Shown: positions 23,891 through 32,762 of the stretch, one piece after another
How the letters are laid out: each line of letters begins with the position of its first letter
Numbering within the stretch: position 1 is the first letter of the stretch
Assembly (NCBI RefSeq): GCF_020181035.1
Contig: NZ_JAIQYY010000004.1
Span: 246,215 to 310,214, forward strand
Origin: Streptomyces sp. CoH27
GTDB taxonomy: Bacteria; Actinomycetota; Actinomycetes; Streptomycetales; Streptomycetaceae
Length of the DNA stretch: 64,000 nucleotides
Direction: 5' to 3'
Made by a program: the position numbers and the translations under genes
Notes under the pieces: generated by a model
Told to the model about the DNA's origin: nothing
Database searches by the model: none
Seen by the model: the letters and a program-made list of their open reading frames with translations, nothing else

Positions 23891-26296
23891 TCAGCGGTCG
23901 TGCACGTGGACGACCTGGAGCGCGGGCGAGGACAGGATGTCCTTCTCGCAGAACCGGGCCGTCACCCACCGCTCACCGGAGAACAGCCGGGTCTGGTCGC
24001 TGGAGTGGGGCGAGTCCGGGTTCGAGGACTGGGAGTACGTCAGCAGCGTGCGGGCCACCGGGCAGGGGCTGCCGTCCCAGCCGACGGCCTGGATGTGACT
24101 GGAGCCCGTCGTCACGTCCGCGTAGCCGCCCTGCGCCGCGTTCCAGACGCCCTCGACCTTGTTCCACACGCCGAGCCGCTCCGTGCCGCCGGGCACGGGG
24201 ATGCGCCGGCCGTCGCGCACCACGAACTGGTGCTCCCCGAGCGGGGAGTCCAGCGCGAAGCCCGCCGCCCGCAGCTCCTGCACCGTGTCCGCGAGCGCCG
24301 TGGCGAAGGCCGGGGTGCCGGTGTTCAGCGTGTTCGGCGTGCGGACCGGATCCGCCGTCGAGAACGGCACCTTCCACAGCCGGCCCGACGGCACCGCGTT
24401 CGTCAGCTTCCGCCAGAACCGGTCGAACAGCAGGGCGCCCCGGCTGCCGGTGCCCATGGTCCGGTCCCATGCGGCGAGCACCGGGCAGGCCGCGCCGACG
24501 TCGACCCGTGTGCCATCGCTCGCCGTCGCGGTGCCGCCGGGCAGCGCGGCACAGGCCCTGGCCGTGTCGGCCGCGGCGAGCTCTCCCGCGGGCGCCCGGT
24601 CGGTGAACTCCTGGTGCTGCAGGTCGCGGACGGTCAGCCCGCCTCGCTGCGCCATGGCCGCCACGTCCTCGATCGCGCCCCGGGTGCGCAGCGAGCGTTC
24701 GGTGCCGACCGTGCCGAAGATCCGCTCGTACCCGGTCAGCGGCCGGTCGGCGTTGGTCAGCCAGGCGCTGTTGTTGGAGTTCTCCGCGTACGGGGCGTCC
24801 TTGAGCGTGGGCATGCGGGCGGGCCCGAAGATGCCGGGCTGGACGGCGTCGGGGTCGCTGCCGGGCGCGCAGTCGCCGCGGGAACCGTCGAGCACCGCGA
24901 GCCCCGCCGCCGGGTAGGTCTGCCTGCCGAGGTCGGTGGAGCACCGCGCCACGAGGTCGTCGGTGATGCGGGGCAGCACCTGCGACTGGGTGTAGAGGGT
25001 GTGGCCCGAGGAGTCCGCGGCGATGGTGTTCACCCAGGGCAGTCCCTGATGCCGGTCGAGGGACGCGAGGACGTCCGCCGTGGAGCGCGCCTTGGCGAAG
25101 TCCAGCGAGGTGTCCGCGAACCGCATGTTCGTGGCGTTCGGGTCGCTGAACGCATAGGCCGTCGTGGTGGTCCAGGGCAGCGGCGGGTTGCCCTGGCTGT
25201 GGGCGACGACCGGGCCGTAGCGGGTCCACCACTGGGTCCGGGTGACCGGAGTGCCGTCCTTGACGGCCACGGTCACGGTCCGCCGGGTCATCCGCTCCCG
25301 CTCGCCGTCGACCAGGTAGACGGTGGGGTCGGCCGGGTCGAGGGTCAGCCGGGTCAGGTTGTACGGCACCCCGGTGGCGACGGTATGACTCCACGCCACA
25401 TGTGCGTTGTAGCCGATGGAGATGACCGGCGAGCCGAGCAGCGAGCCGCCCGCGACGTTCAGCTCGCCCGGAATGGTCTCCTGCGACTGCCAGAACCGGC
25501 GTCCGCCCTGCCACGGGTAGTGCGGGTTGCCCAGCAGCAGGCCGCGGCCGTTCGCCGTGGTGGCGCCGCTGAAGGCGACCGCGTTCGAGCCCATGTCCGA
25601 GTCGGCGGTCCGGGCCCGCACGGACGTGATCAGTGCCTGTGCGTCCACGTTTCGCGGGCGGGCCGCGGAGCCGGTGGGGGGCTGCGCCGAGGTGATGTCG
25701 TCCACGGCGCCGCCCTGGCCGCCGAGCACCGCGAGGGCGTAGAACCGGGCGGCCACGTCCAGGGTGCTGACGGGCCGCACCCAGGCGGCGTCCCGGCACG
25801 CCGGATCGGTGATCCGGTGCTGCTTCAGCCAGGCGTTGTAGCCGGCGGCGAAGCCCCGCATCAGGTCCTTCACGTCCTTGCTCGGGCCCAGTGGTGCGGG
25901 TGCGGCGAGGAGCTTGCGCACCGTGCCGGCCTGCCGCACTCCGCGGAAGTACAGGTCGCTGGAGAGGTTGTCGGACGCGGAGGACAGCGACAGATCGGTC
26001 TTCGCGTCCGGTCCGAAGAAGCGCGAGCGGTCGCCGCGTACGGTCACGAAGCCGTCGGCGAGCGTGCACACCTGGTCGGCGGCCTGCGCCCAGCCCGTGC
26101 CGAAGCCGAGGTCCGGGTAGTCCTTGGCGACGATGTGCGCAATGCCGTACTCGGTGTAGCGGATGACGGCGGACAGCCCGCCGTGCGAGGGGTGTTCCGG
26201 CGGGCTCGGCCGCCCGGCCGCGGCGGCCGGGAGCGCGGACGAGGCGGTGAGCAGGGCGACGGCCGTGACGGCCAGTCGTCTCAGGTGGCTGCGCAA
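23891..26296 (-). CDS. Secreted penicillin-acylase-family Ntn hydrolase
   Basis: 801 residues from a TTG at 26296 with GGGAGG just upstream; an in-frame ATG at 26314 lacks a ribosome site. A signal peptide covers the first about 27 residues (LRRLAVTAVALLTASSALPAAAA). Next comes the alpha subunit with YTEYGIAHIVAKDYPDLGFGTGWAQAADQ. The autocatalytic cleavage site is DMG-Ser237-NAVAF, where the Ser becomes the N-terminal nucleophile of the beta subunit. GNPHYPWQGGRRFWQ and the later NNSAWLTNADRPLTGYERI are also family blocks. Relatives hydrolyse acyl amides: aculeacin or penicillin side chains, or acyl-homoserine lactones. Outside the cell it could deacylate lipopeptides or signals. Divergent from FadD at 26401, which could activate a released acid. 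Confidence 0.88.
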   Translation of the reverse strand: MRSHLRRLAVTAVALLTASSALPAAAAGRPSPPEHPSHGGLSAVIRYTEYGIAHIVAKDYPDLGFGTGWAQAADQVCTLADGFVTVRGDRSRFFGPDAKTDLSLSSASDNLSSDLYFRGVRQAGTVRKLLAAPAPLGPSKDVKDLMRGFAAGYNAWLKQHRITDPACRDAAWVRPVSTLDVAARFYALAVLGGQGGAVDDITSAQPPTGSAARPRNVDAQALITSVRARTADSDMGSNAVAFSGATTANGRGLLLGNPHYPWQGGRRFWQSQETIPGELNVAGGSLLGSPVISIGYNAHVAWSHTVATGVPYNLTRLTLDPADPTVYLVDGERERMTRRTVTVAVKDGTPVTRTQWWTRYGPVVAHSQGNPPLPWTTTTAYAFSDPNATNMRFADTSLDFAKARSTADVLASLDRHQGLPWVNTIAADSSGHTLYTQSQVLPRITDDLVARCSTDLGRQTYPAAGLAVLDGSRGDCAPGSDPDAVQPGIFGPARMPTLKDAPYAENSNNSAWLTNADRPLTGYERIFGTVGTERSLRTRGAIEDVAAMAQRGGLTVRDLQHQEFTDRAPAGELAAADTARACAALPGGTATASDGTRVDVGAACPVLAAWDRTMGTGSRGALLFDRFWRKLTNAVPSGRLWKVPFSTADPVRTPNTLNTGTPAFATALADTVQELRAAGFALDSPLGEHQFVVRDGRRIPVPGGTERLGVWNKVEGVWNAAQGGYADVTTGSSHIQAVGWDGSPCPVARTLLTYSQSSNPDSPHSSDQTRLFSGERWVTARFCEKDILSSPALQVVHVHDR

Positions 26297-26400
26297 TGTG
26301 CCTCCCAACGTCATTGAGGGAAGGAGCGGTTGAACCCACCGGGGGGACCATCCTCCCCGGTGCTTGACCTGCCCCGGCGACGGACCGAGGATCATGAGTC

Positions 26401-27897
26401 ATGACGCAGGGACACGGCAGCACGGTTGACGGGGTGCTGCGGCGCAGCGCCCGGCGCACCCCGGCACGGGTCGCGGTGCAGTACGGCGAGCGCCGTTGGA
26501 CCTACGAGGAACTCGACGACGCCGTCTCCCGCGCGGCCTCGGTGCTGCTCGCCGAGGGGCTCGCGCCGGGCGACCGGGTCGCCGCCTACGGCCACAACTC
26601 CGACGGCTACCTGATCACCTTCCTCGCCTGTGCCCGCGCGGGGCTGGTCCATGTGCCGGTCAACCAGAGCCTCACCGGCGACGACCTGGCGTATCTCCTC
26701 ACCCAGTCCGGCAGCACCCTCGTCCTCGCCGATCCGGGCCTGGCCGCCCGACTCCCGGACGGCGTACGGGTGTTGCCGCTCAGGGACGCGGCGGACTCGC
26801 TGCTGGCCCGCCAGGCGGAGGCGCCGCCGTACGAGGGCCCGGAGCCGCGCACCGAGGATCTGGTGCAGTTGCTGTACACCTCCGGTACGACGGCCCTGCC
26901 CAAGGGGGCGATGATGACCCACCGGGCGCTGGTGCACGAGTACTTGAGCGCGATCACCGCCCTCGACCTGAGCGCCGGCGACCGCCCGGTGCACGCGCTG
27001 CCGCTGTACCATTCGGCGCAGATGCATGTGTTCCTGCTGCCGTATTTGGCGGTCGGCGCGACCAGCATCATCCTGGACAGCCCTGACGGGGACCGTCTCT
27101 TCGACCTGATCGAAGCGGGCCGCGTGGACAGCTTGTTCGCACCGCCCACGGTGTGGATCGGCCTGGCGGGCCGGCCCGACTTCGCCACCCGTGACCTCGA
27201 CGGCCTGCGCAAGGCCTATTACGGCGCCTCGGTCATGCCCGTCCCGGTCCTGGAGCGTCTTCGCGCACGCCTGCCGGGGCTGGCCTTCTACAACTGCTTC
27301 GGGCAGAGCGAGATCGGCCCGCTCGCCACGGTGCTCGCCCCTGACGAACACGAAGGCCGGCTGGACTCCTGCGGCCGTACGGTGCTCTTCGTGGACGCGC
27401 GGGTCGTGGACGACAAGGGCGAGGACGTGCCCGATGGCACCCCCGGTGAAATCGTGTACCGCTCACCGCAGTTGTGCGAGGGCTACTGGGACAAGCCCGA
27501 GGAGACCGCCGAGGCCTTCCGGGACGGCTGGTTCCACTCCGGTGACCTCGCCGTCCGCGACGCCGACGGCTACTTCACGATCGTGGACCGGGTGAAGGAC
27601 GTCATCAACTCCGGCGGCGTACTGGTGGCTTCGCGCCAGGTCGAGGACGCCCTCTACACCCACGAGGCCGTCGCCGAGGTTGCGGTCGTCGGCCTGCCCG
27701 ACGACCGCTGGATCGAGGCCGTCACGGCGATCGTCGTCCCCCGCGGCGAGGTGACGGAAGAGCAGCTCATCACCCATGTGAAGGAGAAACTCGCCCCCTT
27801 CAAGGCTCCCAAACGGGTCGTGTTCGTCGACGAGTTGCCCCGCAACGCCAGCGGCAAGATCCTCAAACGCGAACTACGGGACCGCTTCGGCGGCTAG
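26401..27897 (+). CDS. Acyl-CoA synthetase (long-chain/FadD type)
   Basis: 498 residues. The adenylation core reads LLYTSGTTALPKGAMMTHRA. Then come LPLYHSAQMHVFLLPYL, YNCFGQSEIGPLATVL, WFHSGDLAVRDADGYFTIVDR and the catalytic Lys in RNASGKILKRELRD. This is the typical layout for fatty-acyl and related carboxylate ligases. It is divergent from the secreted acylase (104-bp gap), so it may activate the acid the acylase frees, though that link is inferred from position only. It converges with the ArsR gene, overlapping it by 4 bp. Confidence 0.9.
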   Translation: MTQGHGSTVDGVLRRSARRTPARVAVQYGERRWTYEELDDAVSRAASVLLAEGLAPGDRVAAYGHNSDGYLITFLACARAGLVHVPVNQSLTGDDLAYLLTQSGSTLVLADPGLAARLPDGVRVLPLRDAADSLLARQAEAPPYEGPEPRTEDLVQLLYTSGTTALPKGAMMTHRALVHEYLSAITALDLSAGDRPVHALPLYHSAQMHVFLLPYLAVGATSIILDSPDGDRLFDLIEAGRVDSLFAPPTVWIGLAGRPDFATRDLDGLRKAYYGASVMPVPVLERLRARLPGLAFYNCFGQSEIGPLATVLAPDEHEGRLDSCGRTVLFVDARVVDDKGEDVPDGTPGEIVYRSPQLCEGYWDKPEETAEAFRDGWFHSGDLAVRDADGYFTIVDRVKDVINSGGVLVASRQVEDALYTHEAVAEVAVVGLPDDRWIEAVTAIVVPRGEVTEEQLITHVKEKLAPFKAPKRVVFVDELPRNASGKILKRELRDRFGG

Positions 27898-28439
27898 CGC
27901 ACCCGGCGCCGGGACAGCGTCAGACGGCGTCGCTCCCGGTCGAGGCCGGTGACGACGACCTGGCGTCCCGGCACCCTGGCGTCCCGGCACCCTGGCGTCC
28001 CGGCACCCTGGCGTCCCGGCACCCTGGCGTCCCGGCACCCGGGCGCCCCGGCACCCGGGCGCGCCCCGCCCCGGCATCTGTGCCCGTGGCGCCCGGTCGG
28101 TCGGAGGCTCCGGCCCAGCTCGGCGACGAGGCCGGCGATGCGCTCCTCGTCACGCTCGTAGTGGGTCCACTTGCCCACCCGGGTGGCCCGGACCAGGCCC
28201 GCGCGCCGGAGCTCGGCCATGGAGGCCGACACGGTCGACTGGGCCAGTCCCGCCTTCGCCTGGATGTGGCTCACGCACACACCGACCTCGGCCGGGTCGG
28301 CGATGGCCTTCTCCGTCGGGAAGTGCCGCTCCGGCTCGCGCAGCCGGCGCAGCATCTGCAGCCGCATCGGGTTGGACAGCGCCCGCAGCGCGTTGACCAG
28401 GTCAGGGTCGGTGTCCCGGAGGGGGGCGGTGTCCGTCAT
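27894..28439 (-). CDS. ArsR-family regulator with minisatellite-encoded tail
   Basis: 181 residues from the ATG at 28439. The winged HTH spans about residues 10-90: LVNALRALSNPMRLQMLRRL, then VGVCVSHIQAKAGLAQSTVSASMAELRRAGLV and THYERDEE. No ArsR-type Cys metal ligands such as CxC are seen. After about residue 105 the protein runs into two copies of a 16-residue repeat (GTPGCRDARVPGRQ-like). These are the translation of a 16-bp DNA repeat, which is not a multiple of three and so cycles through all frames. The last residues are basic. The core domain is complete; the tail is probably neutral. A nearby target could be the paaK gene 56 bp upstream on the same strand. Confidence 0.8.
   Translation of the reverse strand: MTDTAPLRDTDPDLVNALRALSNPMRLQMLRRLREPERHFPTEKAIADPAEVGVCVSHIQAKAGLAQSTVSASMAELRRAGLVRATRVGKWTHYERDEERIAGLVAELGRSLRPTGRHGHRCRGGARPGAGAPGCRDARVPGRQGAGTPGCRDARVPGRQVVVTGLDRERRRLTLSRRRVR
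27961..28056. repeat. 16-bp tandem minisatellite (5 perfect + 1 variant copies)
   Basis: Five exact head-to-tail copies of TGGCGTCCCGGCACCC occupy 27961-28040. A variant (GGGCGCCCCGGCACCC) follows at 28041-28056 and a partial copy starts at 28057. There are no spacers. It lies inside the 3' part of the ArsR gene. Confidence 0.95.
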
Positions 28440-28495
28440 GGCTCCGGAGTACAGGTCGCCGACGGCGTTTCGAGGTACGTCGATACGATCACCTC

Positions 28496-29803
28496 TCACT
28501 GCCCTGCGTCCCGCGACCGCAGGTCCACGATCCGGCGGATCTTGCCCACCGACCGCTCCAGCGACTCCGGGTCCACGATCTCCACGTCGACCGAGACCCC
28601 GATGCCGTCCTTCACGGCCACGACGATGGAGCGGGCCGCCGCCTCACGCGCCTCGGGCGGTGCGTCCGGGCGGGCCTCGGCGCGGACGGTCAGCCGGTCC
28701 AGGCGGCCCTCCCGGGTCAGCCGGAGCTGGAAGTGGGGTGCCACCCCGGGCGTGCGGAGCACGATCTCCTCGATCTGGGTCGGGAACAGGTTCACCCCGC
28801 GCAGGATCACCATGTCGTCGCTGCGCCCGGTGACCTTCTCCATCCGCCGGAACACCCGGGCCGTGCCGGGCAGCAGCCGGGTCAGATCCCGGGTCCGGTA
28901 GCGGACGATCGGCGTGGCCTCCTTGGTCAGCGAGGTGAACACCAGCTCACCCCGCTCGCCGTCCGGCAGCACCTCGCCCGTGATCGGATCGACCACCTCC
29001 GGATAGAAGTGGTCCTCCCACACGGTCAGCCCGTCCTTGGTCTCCACGCACTCCTGCGCCACACCGGGACCGATCACCTCGGACAGTCCGTAGATGTCGA
29101 CGGCGTCGATCGCGAACCGTTCCTCGATCTCGGACCGCATCTGCTCGGTCCAGGGCTCGGCACCGAAGACACCGACCCGCAGCGAGGTGGTGCGCGGGTC
29201 CACGCCCTGTCGTTCGAACTCGTCCAGGAGCGTGAGCATGTACGAGGGGGTCACCATGATCACGGCCGGTTTCAGATCCCGGATCAGCTGCACCTGCCGC
29301 GCCGTCATGCCGCCGGAGGCCGGGACGACCGTACAGCCCAGGCGCTCGGCACCGTAGTGAGCGCCCAGGCCACCGGTGAACAGCCCATAGCCGTAGGCGA
29401 CATGCACGATGTCACCAGGCCGCGCGCCCGCCGCCCGGAGCGAGCGCGCCACCATGTCGGCCCACATGGACAGGTCGTTGTCCGTGTAGCCGACCACCGT
29501 GGGCAGGCCCGTGGTGCCGCTGGAGGCGTGCAGCCGGCGGATCCGCTCCCGGGGCACCGCGAACATGCCGTACGGGTAGTGCTCCCTCAGATCGGCCTTG
29601 GTCGTGAACGGGAAGCGGGCGAGGTCCGCCAGTGAGCGGCAGTCCTCGGGGCGGACGCCGGCCTTGTCGAAGGAGTCGCGGTAGAACGGCACGTGCGCGT
29701 AGGCGTGCCGCAGCGAGGCGCGCAGCCGCTCCAGCTGAAGTGCCCGCAGCTCATCGGGCCCGAGCCGTTCGCCCGCGTCGAGCAGCTCCGTCGCATCCAC
29801 CAT
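28496..29803 (-). CDS. paaK: Phenylacetate-CoA ligase
   Basis: 435 residues from the ATG at 29803 (GGGAGG eight bases upstream). An earlier ATG at 29848 lies inside the operator palindrome and is rejected. Family features are RHAYAHVPFYRDSFDKAGV, PFTTKADLREHYPYGMFAV and the ATP loop RLHASSGTTGLPTVVGYT. Further features are YGYGLFTGGLGAHYGAERLG, DIYGLSEVIGPGVAQEC, and the C-terminal RSDDMVILRGVNLFPTQIEE. The length fits PaaK (about 430-440). It converts phenylacetate, ATP and CoA to phenylacetyl-CoA. No ring-oxygenase (paaABCDE) genes are in the window, so it is an orphan here or serves another arylacetate. An upstream PaaR-like dyad supports phenylacetate control. Confidence 0.88.
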   Translation of the reverse strand: MVDATELLDAGERLGPDELRALQLERLRASLRHAYAHVPFYRDSFDKAGVRPEDCRSLADLARFPFTTKADLREHYPYGMFAVPRERIRRLHASSGTTGLPTVVGYTDNDLSMWADMVARSLRAAGARPGDIVHVAYGYGLFTGGLGAHYGAERLGCTVVPASGGMTARQVQLIRDLKPAVIMVTPSYMLTLLDEFERQGVDPRTTSLRVGVFGAEPWTEQMRSEIEERFAIDAVDIYGLSEVIGPGVAQECVETKDGLTVWEDHFYPEVVDPITGEVLPDGERGELVFTSLTKEATPIVRYRTRDLTRLLPGTARVFRRMEKVTGRSDDMVILRGVNLFPTQIEEIVLRTPGVAPHFQLRLTREGRLDRLTVRAEARPDAPPEAREAAARSIVVAVKDGIGVSVDVEIVDPESLERSVGKIRRIVDLRSRDAGQ

Positions 29804-29838
29804 CGACACGCCTCCCTCGCCGACCGTACATTCCGGAC

Positions 29839-29854
29839 GACCGATCATTCGGTC
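29839..29854. promoter_or_regulatory. PaaR-like operator
   Basis: GACCGATCATTCGGTC is a 6-bp dyad with a 4-bp centre, 35 bp before the paaK start. The ACCGn6CGGT form resembles the PaaR (TetR-family) sites of actinobacterial phenylacetate genes. The paaR gene itself is not in the window. The site also lies upstream of the divergent hydrolase at 29981. Confidence 0.6.
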
Positions 29855-29980
29855 GATCTGTTCGGGGCCAGTAATTCAGGCCATCGGCCGTCAGGCAAGA
29901 GGGCTGCGCGGATTTTCCGTACGGCCGTCTCGCTTCAAAGGCGTTGCGCCCCGCCACCCCGGACCGAAAGGATCACACCC

Positions 29981-30847
29981 ATGCCGACCTTCACCGCACC
30001 CGACGGCACCCCGCTCGCCTACCACCTGCGGGGCGAGGGCGATCCCCTGGTCGTCCTGCCCGGCGGCCCCATGCGCGCCTCGGCCTATCTCGGGGACCTC
30101 GGCGGGCTGACCGCGTACCGCCGCCTGGCCCTGCTGGACCTGCGCGGCACCGGCGACTCCGCACTGCCGGCGGACCCGGCGACGTACCGCTGCGACCGGA
30201 TGGTCGAGGATGTGGAGGCGTGGCGTGCGCACCTGGGCCTGGAACACATGGATCTGCTCGCCCACTCGGCCGGCGCGGCCCTGGCCACGCTCTACGCGGC
30301 CCGCTACCCGCAGCGGATACGCCGCCTGCTGCTGATCACCGGCAACCCCTTCGTCCTGGGCCTGCGGACGACCCCCGAGGACCGGCTGGCCGCGGCCCGG
30401 CCGCGCGCGGCCGAACCCTGGTTCACGGAGGCCTTCCCGGCCTTCCGGGCCTGGCTGGCGGGCGAGGCGGACTTCGACGACGCATTCGTACCGTTCTTCT
30501 ACGGCCGCTGGGACGCCGCCGCCCGGAAGCACGCGGAGGCCGAGCCGGCGCAGACCAACGACGAGGCGGCCGACCGTTACTTCGGCGACGGGGCCTTCAC
30601 TCCCGACGCGACCCGGACCGCTCTCGCCGCCCTGACCGCACCGGTCCTGGTGTACGCCGGCGAAGTCGACGGCGGCCCTCGTCCCGGCCTCGCTCGGCGT
30701 GCCGCCGAGGCCTTCCCGAAGGCCGAGTTCACCGTCCAGCCCGGCGCCGGCCACTTCCCCTGGCTGGACGATCCGGAGTGGTTCGCCGACCGCGTCCTCG
30801 CGTTCCTCGACGGAGCCGCGGCCACGGCTCTGCCCCCGGCGGAGTAG
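29981..30847 (+). CDS. Alpha/beta-hydrolase
   Basis: 288 residues from the ATG at 29981 (AAAGGA nine bases upstream). The oxyanion loop is VVLPGGPMRASAYL. The nucleophile elbow is LLAHSAGAALA, with Ser in HSAG rather than GxSxG. The acid is in YAGEVDGGPRP and the His in GAGHFPWLDD. The wide cap with WFTEAFPAFRAWLAGEADFDD resembles proline-iminopeptidase-like and lactonase-like hydrolases. It is divergent from paaK, sharing the PaaR-like site region. The substrate is unknown. Confidence 0.82.
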   Translation: MPTFTAPDGTPLAYHLRGEGDPLVVLPGGPMRASAYLGDLGGLTAYRRLALLDLRGTGDSALPADPATYRCDRMVEDVEAWRAHLGLEHMDLLAHSAGAALATLYAARYPQRIRRLLLITGNPFVLGLRTTPEDRLAAARPRAAEPWFTEAFPAFRAWLAGEADFDDAFVPFFYGRWDAAARKHAEAEPAQTNDEAADRYFGDGAFTPDATRTALAALTAPVLVYAGEVDGGPRPGLARRAAEAFPKAEFTVQPGAGHFPWLDDPEWFADRVLAFLDGAAATALPPAE

Positions 30848-30869
30848 GCGGCCGGGTCCCGGCCCGCCC

Positions 30870-30885
30870 GGCCGGCGTGCCGGCC
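30870..30885. terminator. Weak hairpin between convergent genes
   Basis: A 7-bp perfect stem GGCCGGC / GCCGGCC with a 2-base centre lies between the hydrolase stop (30847) and the sulfatase-fold gene stop (30971). It has no T run. Confidence 0.45.
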
Positions 30886-30970
30886 TGGGCACCGCGCAGC
30901 CGCAGATCGTCAAGGCCGATGGCATGACCCTCCGGGCCGATGACGACCAGCGGGCGCCGTCGGGGTCCTG

Positions 30971-32644
30971 TCACCGGCCCGGCTGTGGCCCGTACGCCGT
31001 CAGGAAACGGTCGCGGAAGGCGTCCATCGGCCAGAGGGGGGCGTCCGGGGCGGGTTTCAGGCCCTCCGTCCAGCCCCAGCCGGAGATCCGGTCCAGCACC
31101 GTGGGGTCGTGGGCCACGATGGTGACCGGCACGTCCTTGCGGGGGCTGTTCGCGGTGACCGTCGGCACGGGCTGGTGGTCGCCGAGGAACACCAGGACCG
31201 TGTTCCTGTCGCCGTAGCGCTGGAGGAATCCGACGAGGCTGTGCAGCGAGTACTCGATGGAGGCGCGGTATTCGGCGCGCACGCTCTCCGGGCTCTTCCA
31301 CACCTCTTCCTGGGACTTGCCCTCGCGCCTGATCTGCTGGAAGACCGAGCCGTCGCCCAGCTTCGCCCAGTCGGTCATGCGCGGCACGGGCGCCCAGGGG
31401 TAGTGGCTGGAGGTGAGGATGATCTCCGCCATCAGCGGGCCCCGGCCCGCCTTGCCGAACTCCTCGCGCCGGAAGGTCTCCAGGGTGAACTGGTCCGGCA
31501 CCTGTGACCAGCCGAAGTCCGGGCCGTGGTAGCCGAGATGATGGCCGTCGTAGATGTGGTCCAGGCCGAAGAACCGGCCCTCCGGCCAGGCCACCAGCAC
31601 GCCCGGCACCACGCCGACCGAGCGCCAGGCACCGGTTCTGCGGAAGGAACCGGTGAGGGTGGTGCGGTCGCTGGAGGTGAGGCTGCGGAACCGCTGCTGG
31701 TTGCTGATCCACAGGCCGGACAGGAAGGTCGAGTGGGCGAGCCAGCTGCCGCCGCCCGTCACCGGCGAGCGCAGCCAGCCACTGCGCGCCTGGAACCCGG
31801 CCGCCTTCAGGCTCGCCGTGCTCTCCTTGAGCACCGCGTCGATCCGCGGGGCCATCGCCGGGTCCTCGATCGCCGAACGGCCGTAGCTCTCGACGAAGGT
31901 GAACAGCACGTCCTTGCCGCGCAGACCGGTGAGCAGCCGGTCGGCGGGGGTGTGAGCGAAGGCGTCGACGGCGGCCTGGCGGCGGAAGATCCGGGCGTCC
32001 GCGAGCGAGGCGCGGACCTGGTGGGCGCGGTCGCCGAGCAGGTCGGCGTCGAGCGTGGCGGCCACGGGCTGCCCGGCGCTGTGCAGGCCGAGCACGACGC
32101 AGGTGACCCAGGCGGTGCCCAGCGCCAGGGTGCCGCGGACCGAGCGGGCGCGGTGCCGGGCCATCAGCGTGGTCAGCCGGACGGTGGCGCCCGTGGTCAG
32201 GACGAGGACCGCGACCGCGAGCAGCACGGCGCCGGCGATGGTGGCCAGCTCACCCGTCCGGCCGGACGTCTCCCGCAGATAGTCCGCCGCGCTGCCCAGC
32301 AGGCCCCAGTCCAGGACCAGGTCGAAGGGGCGGTACAGCACCGAATAGAAGCCCAGGTCCAGGCACTTGAGGAGGACGAGCAGCCCGATCAGCACGCCGC
32401 CGGCCACCGCCCCGGCCCGCCGCATCCGGGCCGGCAGTGCGAGCAGCAGCGCGGCGAGCAGGATGCCCTCGGCCGGGAGCCGCACGAACGCCTTGGGTGT
32501 GAGGTGGTCGGGCTGGTCGGGCAGCACCAATGCGACCAGCAGGAGGGCAACCGCGAGGACGGTCGTGCCGATGGCCACCCCCCGCCCCGTCCTGGTGTGC
32601 CGACGCAGCCACGCGAGCCGTGGACGAGGCGTGGGGTGCGACAC
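30971..32644 (-). CDS. Membrane sulfatase/LtaS-fold protein
   Basis: 557 residues from a GTG at 32644 (GGAAGGA eight bases upstream). About four to five N-terminal transmembrane helices (VAIGTTVLAVALLLVALVL; AEGILLAALLLALPA; AVAGGVLIGLLVLLKCLDLGFYSVL; AGAVLLAVAVLVLTTG; a fifth near residue 180) precede an extracellular alkaline-phosphatase-fold domain. That domain starts LFTFVESYGRSAIED and has GSWLAHSTFLSGLWI, FGLDHIYDGHHLGYHGPDFGW and VFLGDHQPVPTVT. These resemble lipoteichoic-acid-synthase and phosphoglycerol-transferase type enzymes, which move head groups onto cell-surface polymers. The exact substrate is unknown. Convergent with the hydrolase at 29981. Confidence 0.82.
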   Translation of the reverse strand: MSHPTPRPRLAWLRRHTRTGRGVAIGTTVLAVALLLVALVLPDQPDHLTPKAFVRLPAEGILLAALLLALPARMRRAGAVAGGVLIGLLVLLKCLDLGFYSVLYRPFDLVLDWGLLGSAADYLRETSGRTGELATIAGAVLLAVAVLVLTTGATVRLTTLMARHRARSVRGTLALGTAWVTCVVLGLHSAGQPVAATLDADLLGDRAHQVRASLADARIFRRQAAVDAFAHTPADRLLTGLRGKDVLFTFVESYGRSAIEDPAMAPRIDAVLKESTASLKAAGFQARSGWLRSPVTGGGSWLAHSTFLSGLWISNQQRFRSLTSSDRTTLTGSFRRTGAWRSVGVVPGVLVAWPEGRFFGLDHIYDGHHLGYHGPDFGWSQVPDQFTLETFRREEFGKAGRGPLMAEIILTSSHYPWAPVPRMTDWAKLGDGSVFQQIRREGKSQEEVWKSPESVRAEYRASIEYSLHSLVGFLQRYGDRNTVLVFLGDHQPVPTVTANSPRKDVPVTIVAHDPTVLDRISGWGWTEGLKPAPDAPLWPMDAFRDRFLTAYGPQPGR

Positions 32645-32762
32645 CTGGGGGTCCTTCCGTGCGGGGCCGTACGACCGAACGCCACCGTCAGTGATGAAGT
32701 GACGTCGATCGCGCACACAGAGTAATCCTCCGGTGTTGTTGAGACGGCGGGACACCCCGGAT

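Noticed and set aside
27961..28056. CRISPR-like array
   Set aside because: Units are contiguous with no spacers and there are no cas genes; it is a tandem minisatellite.
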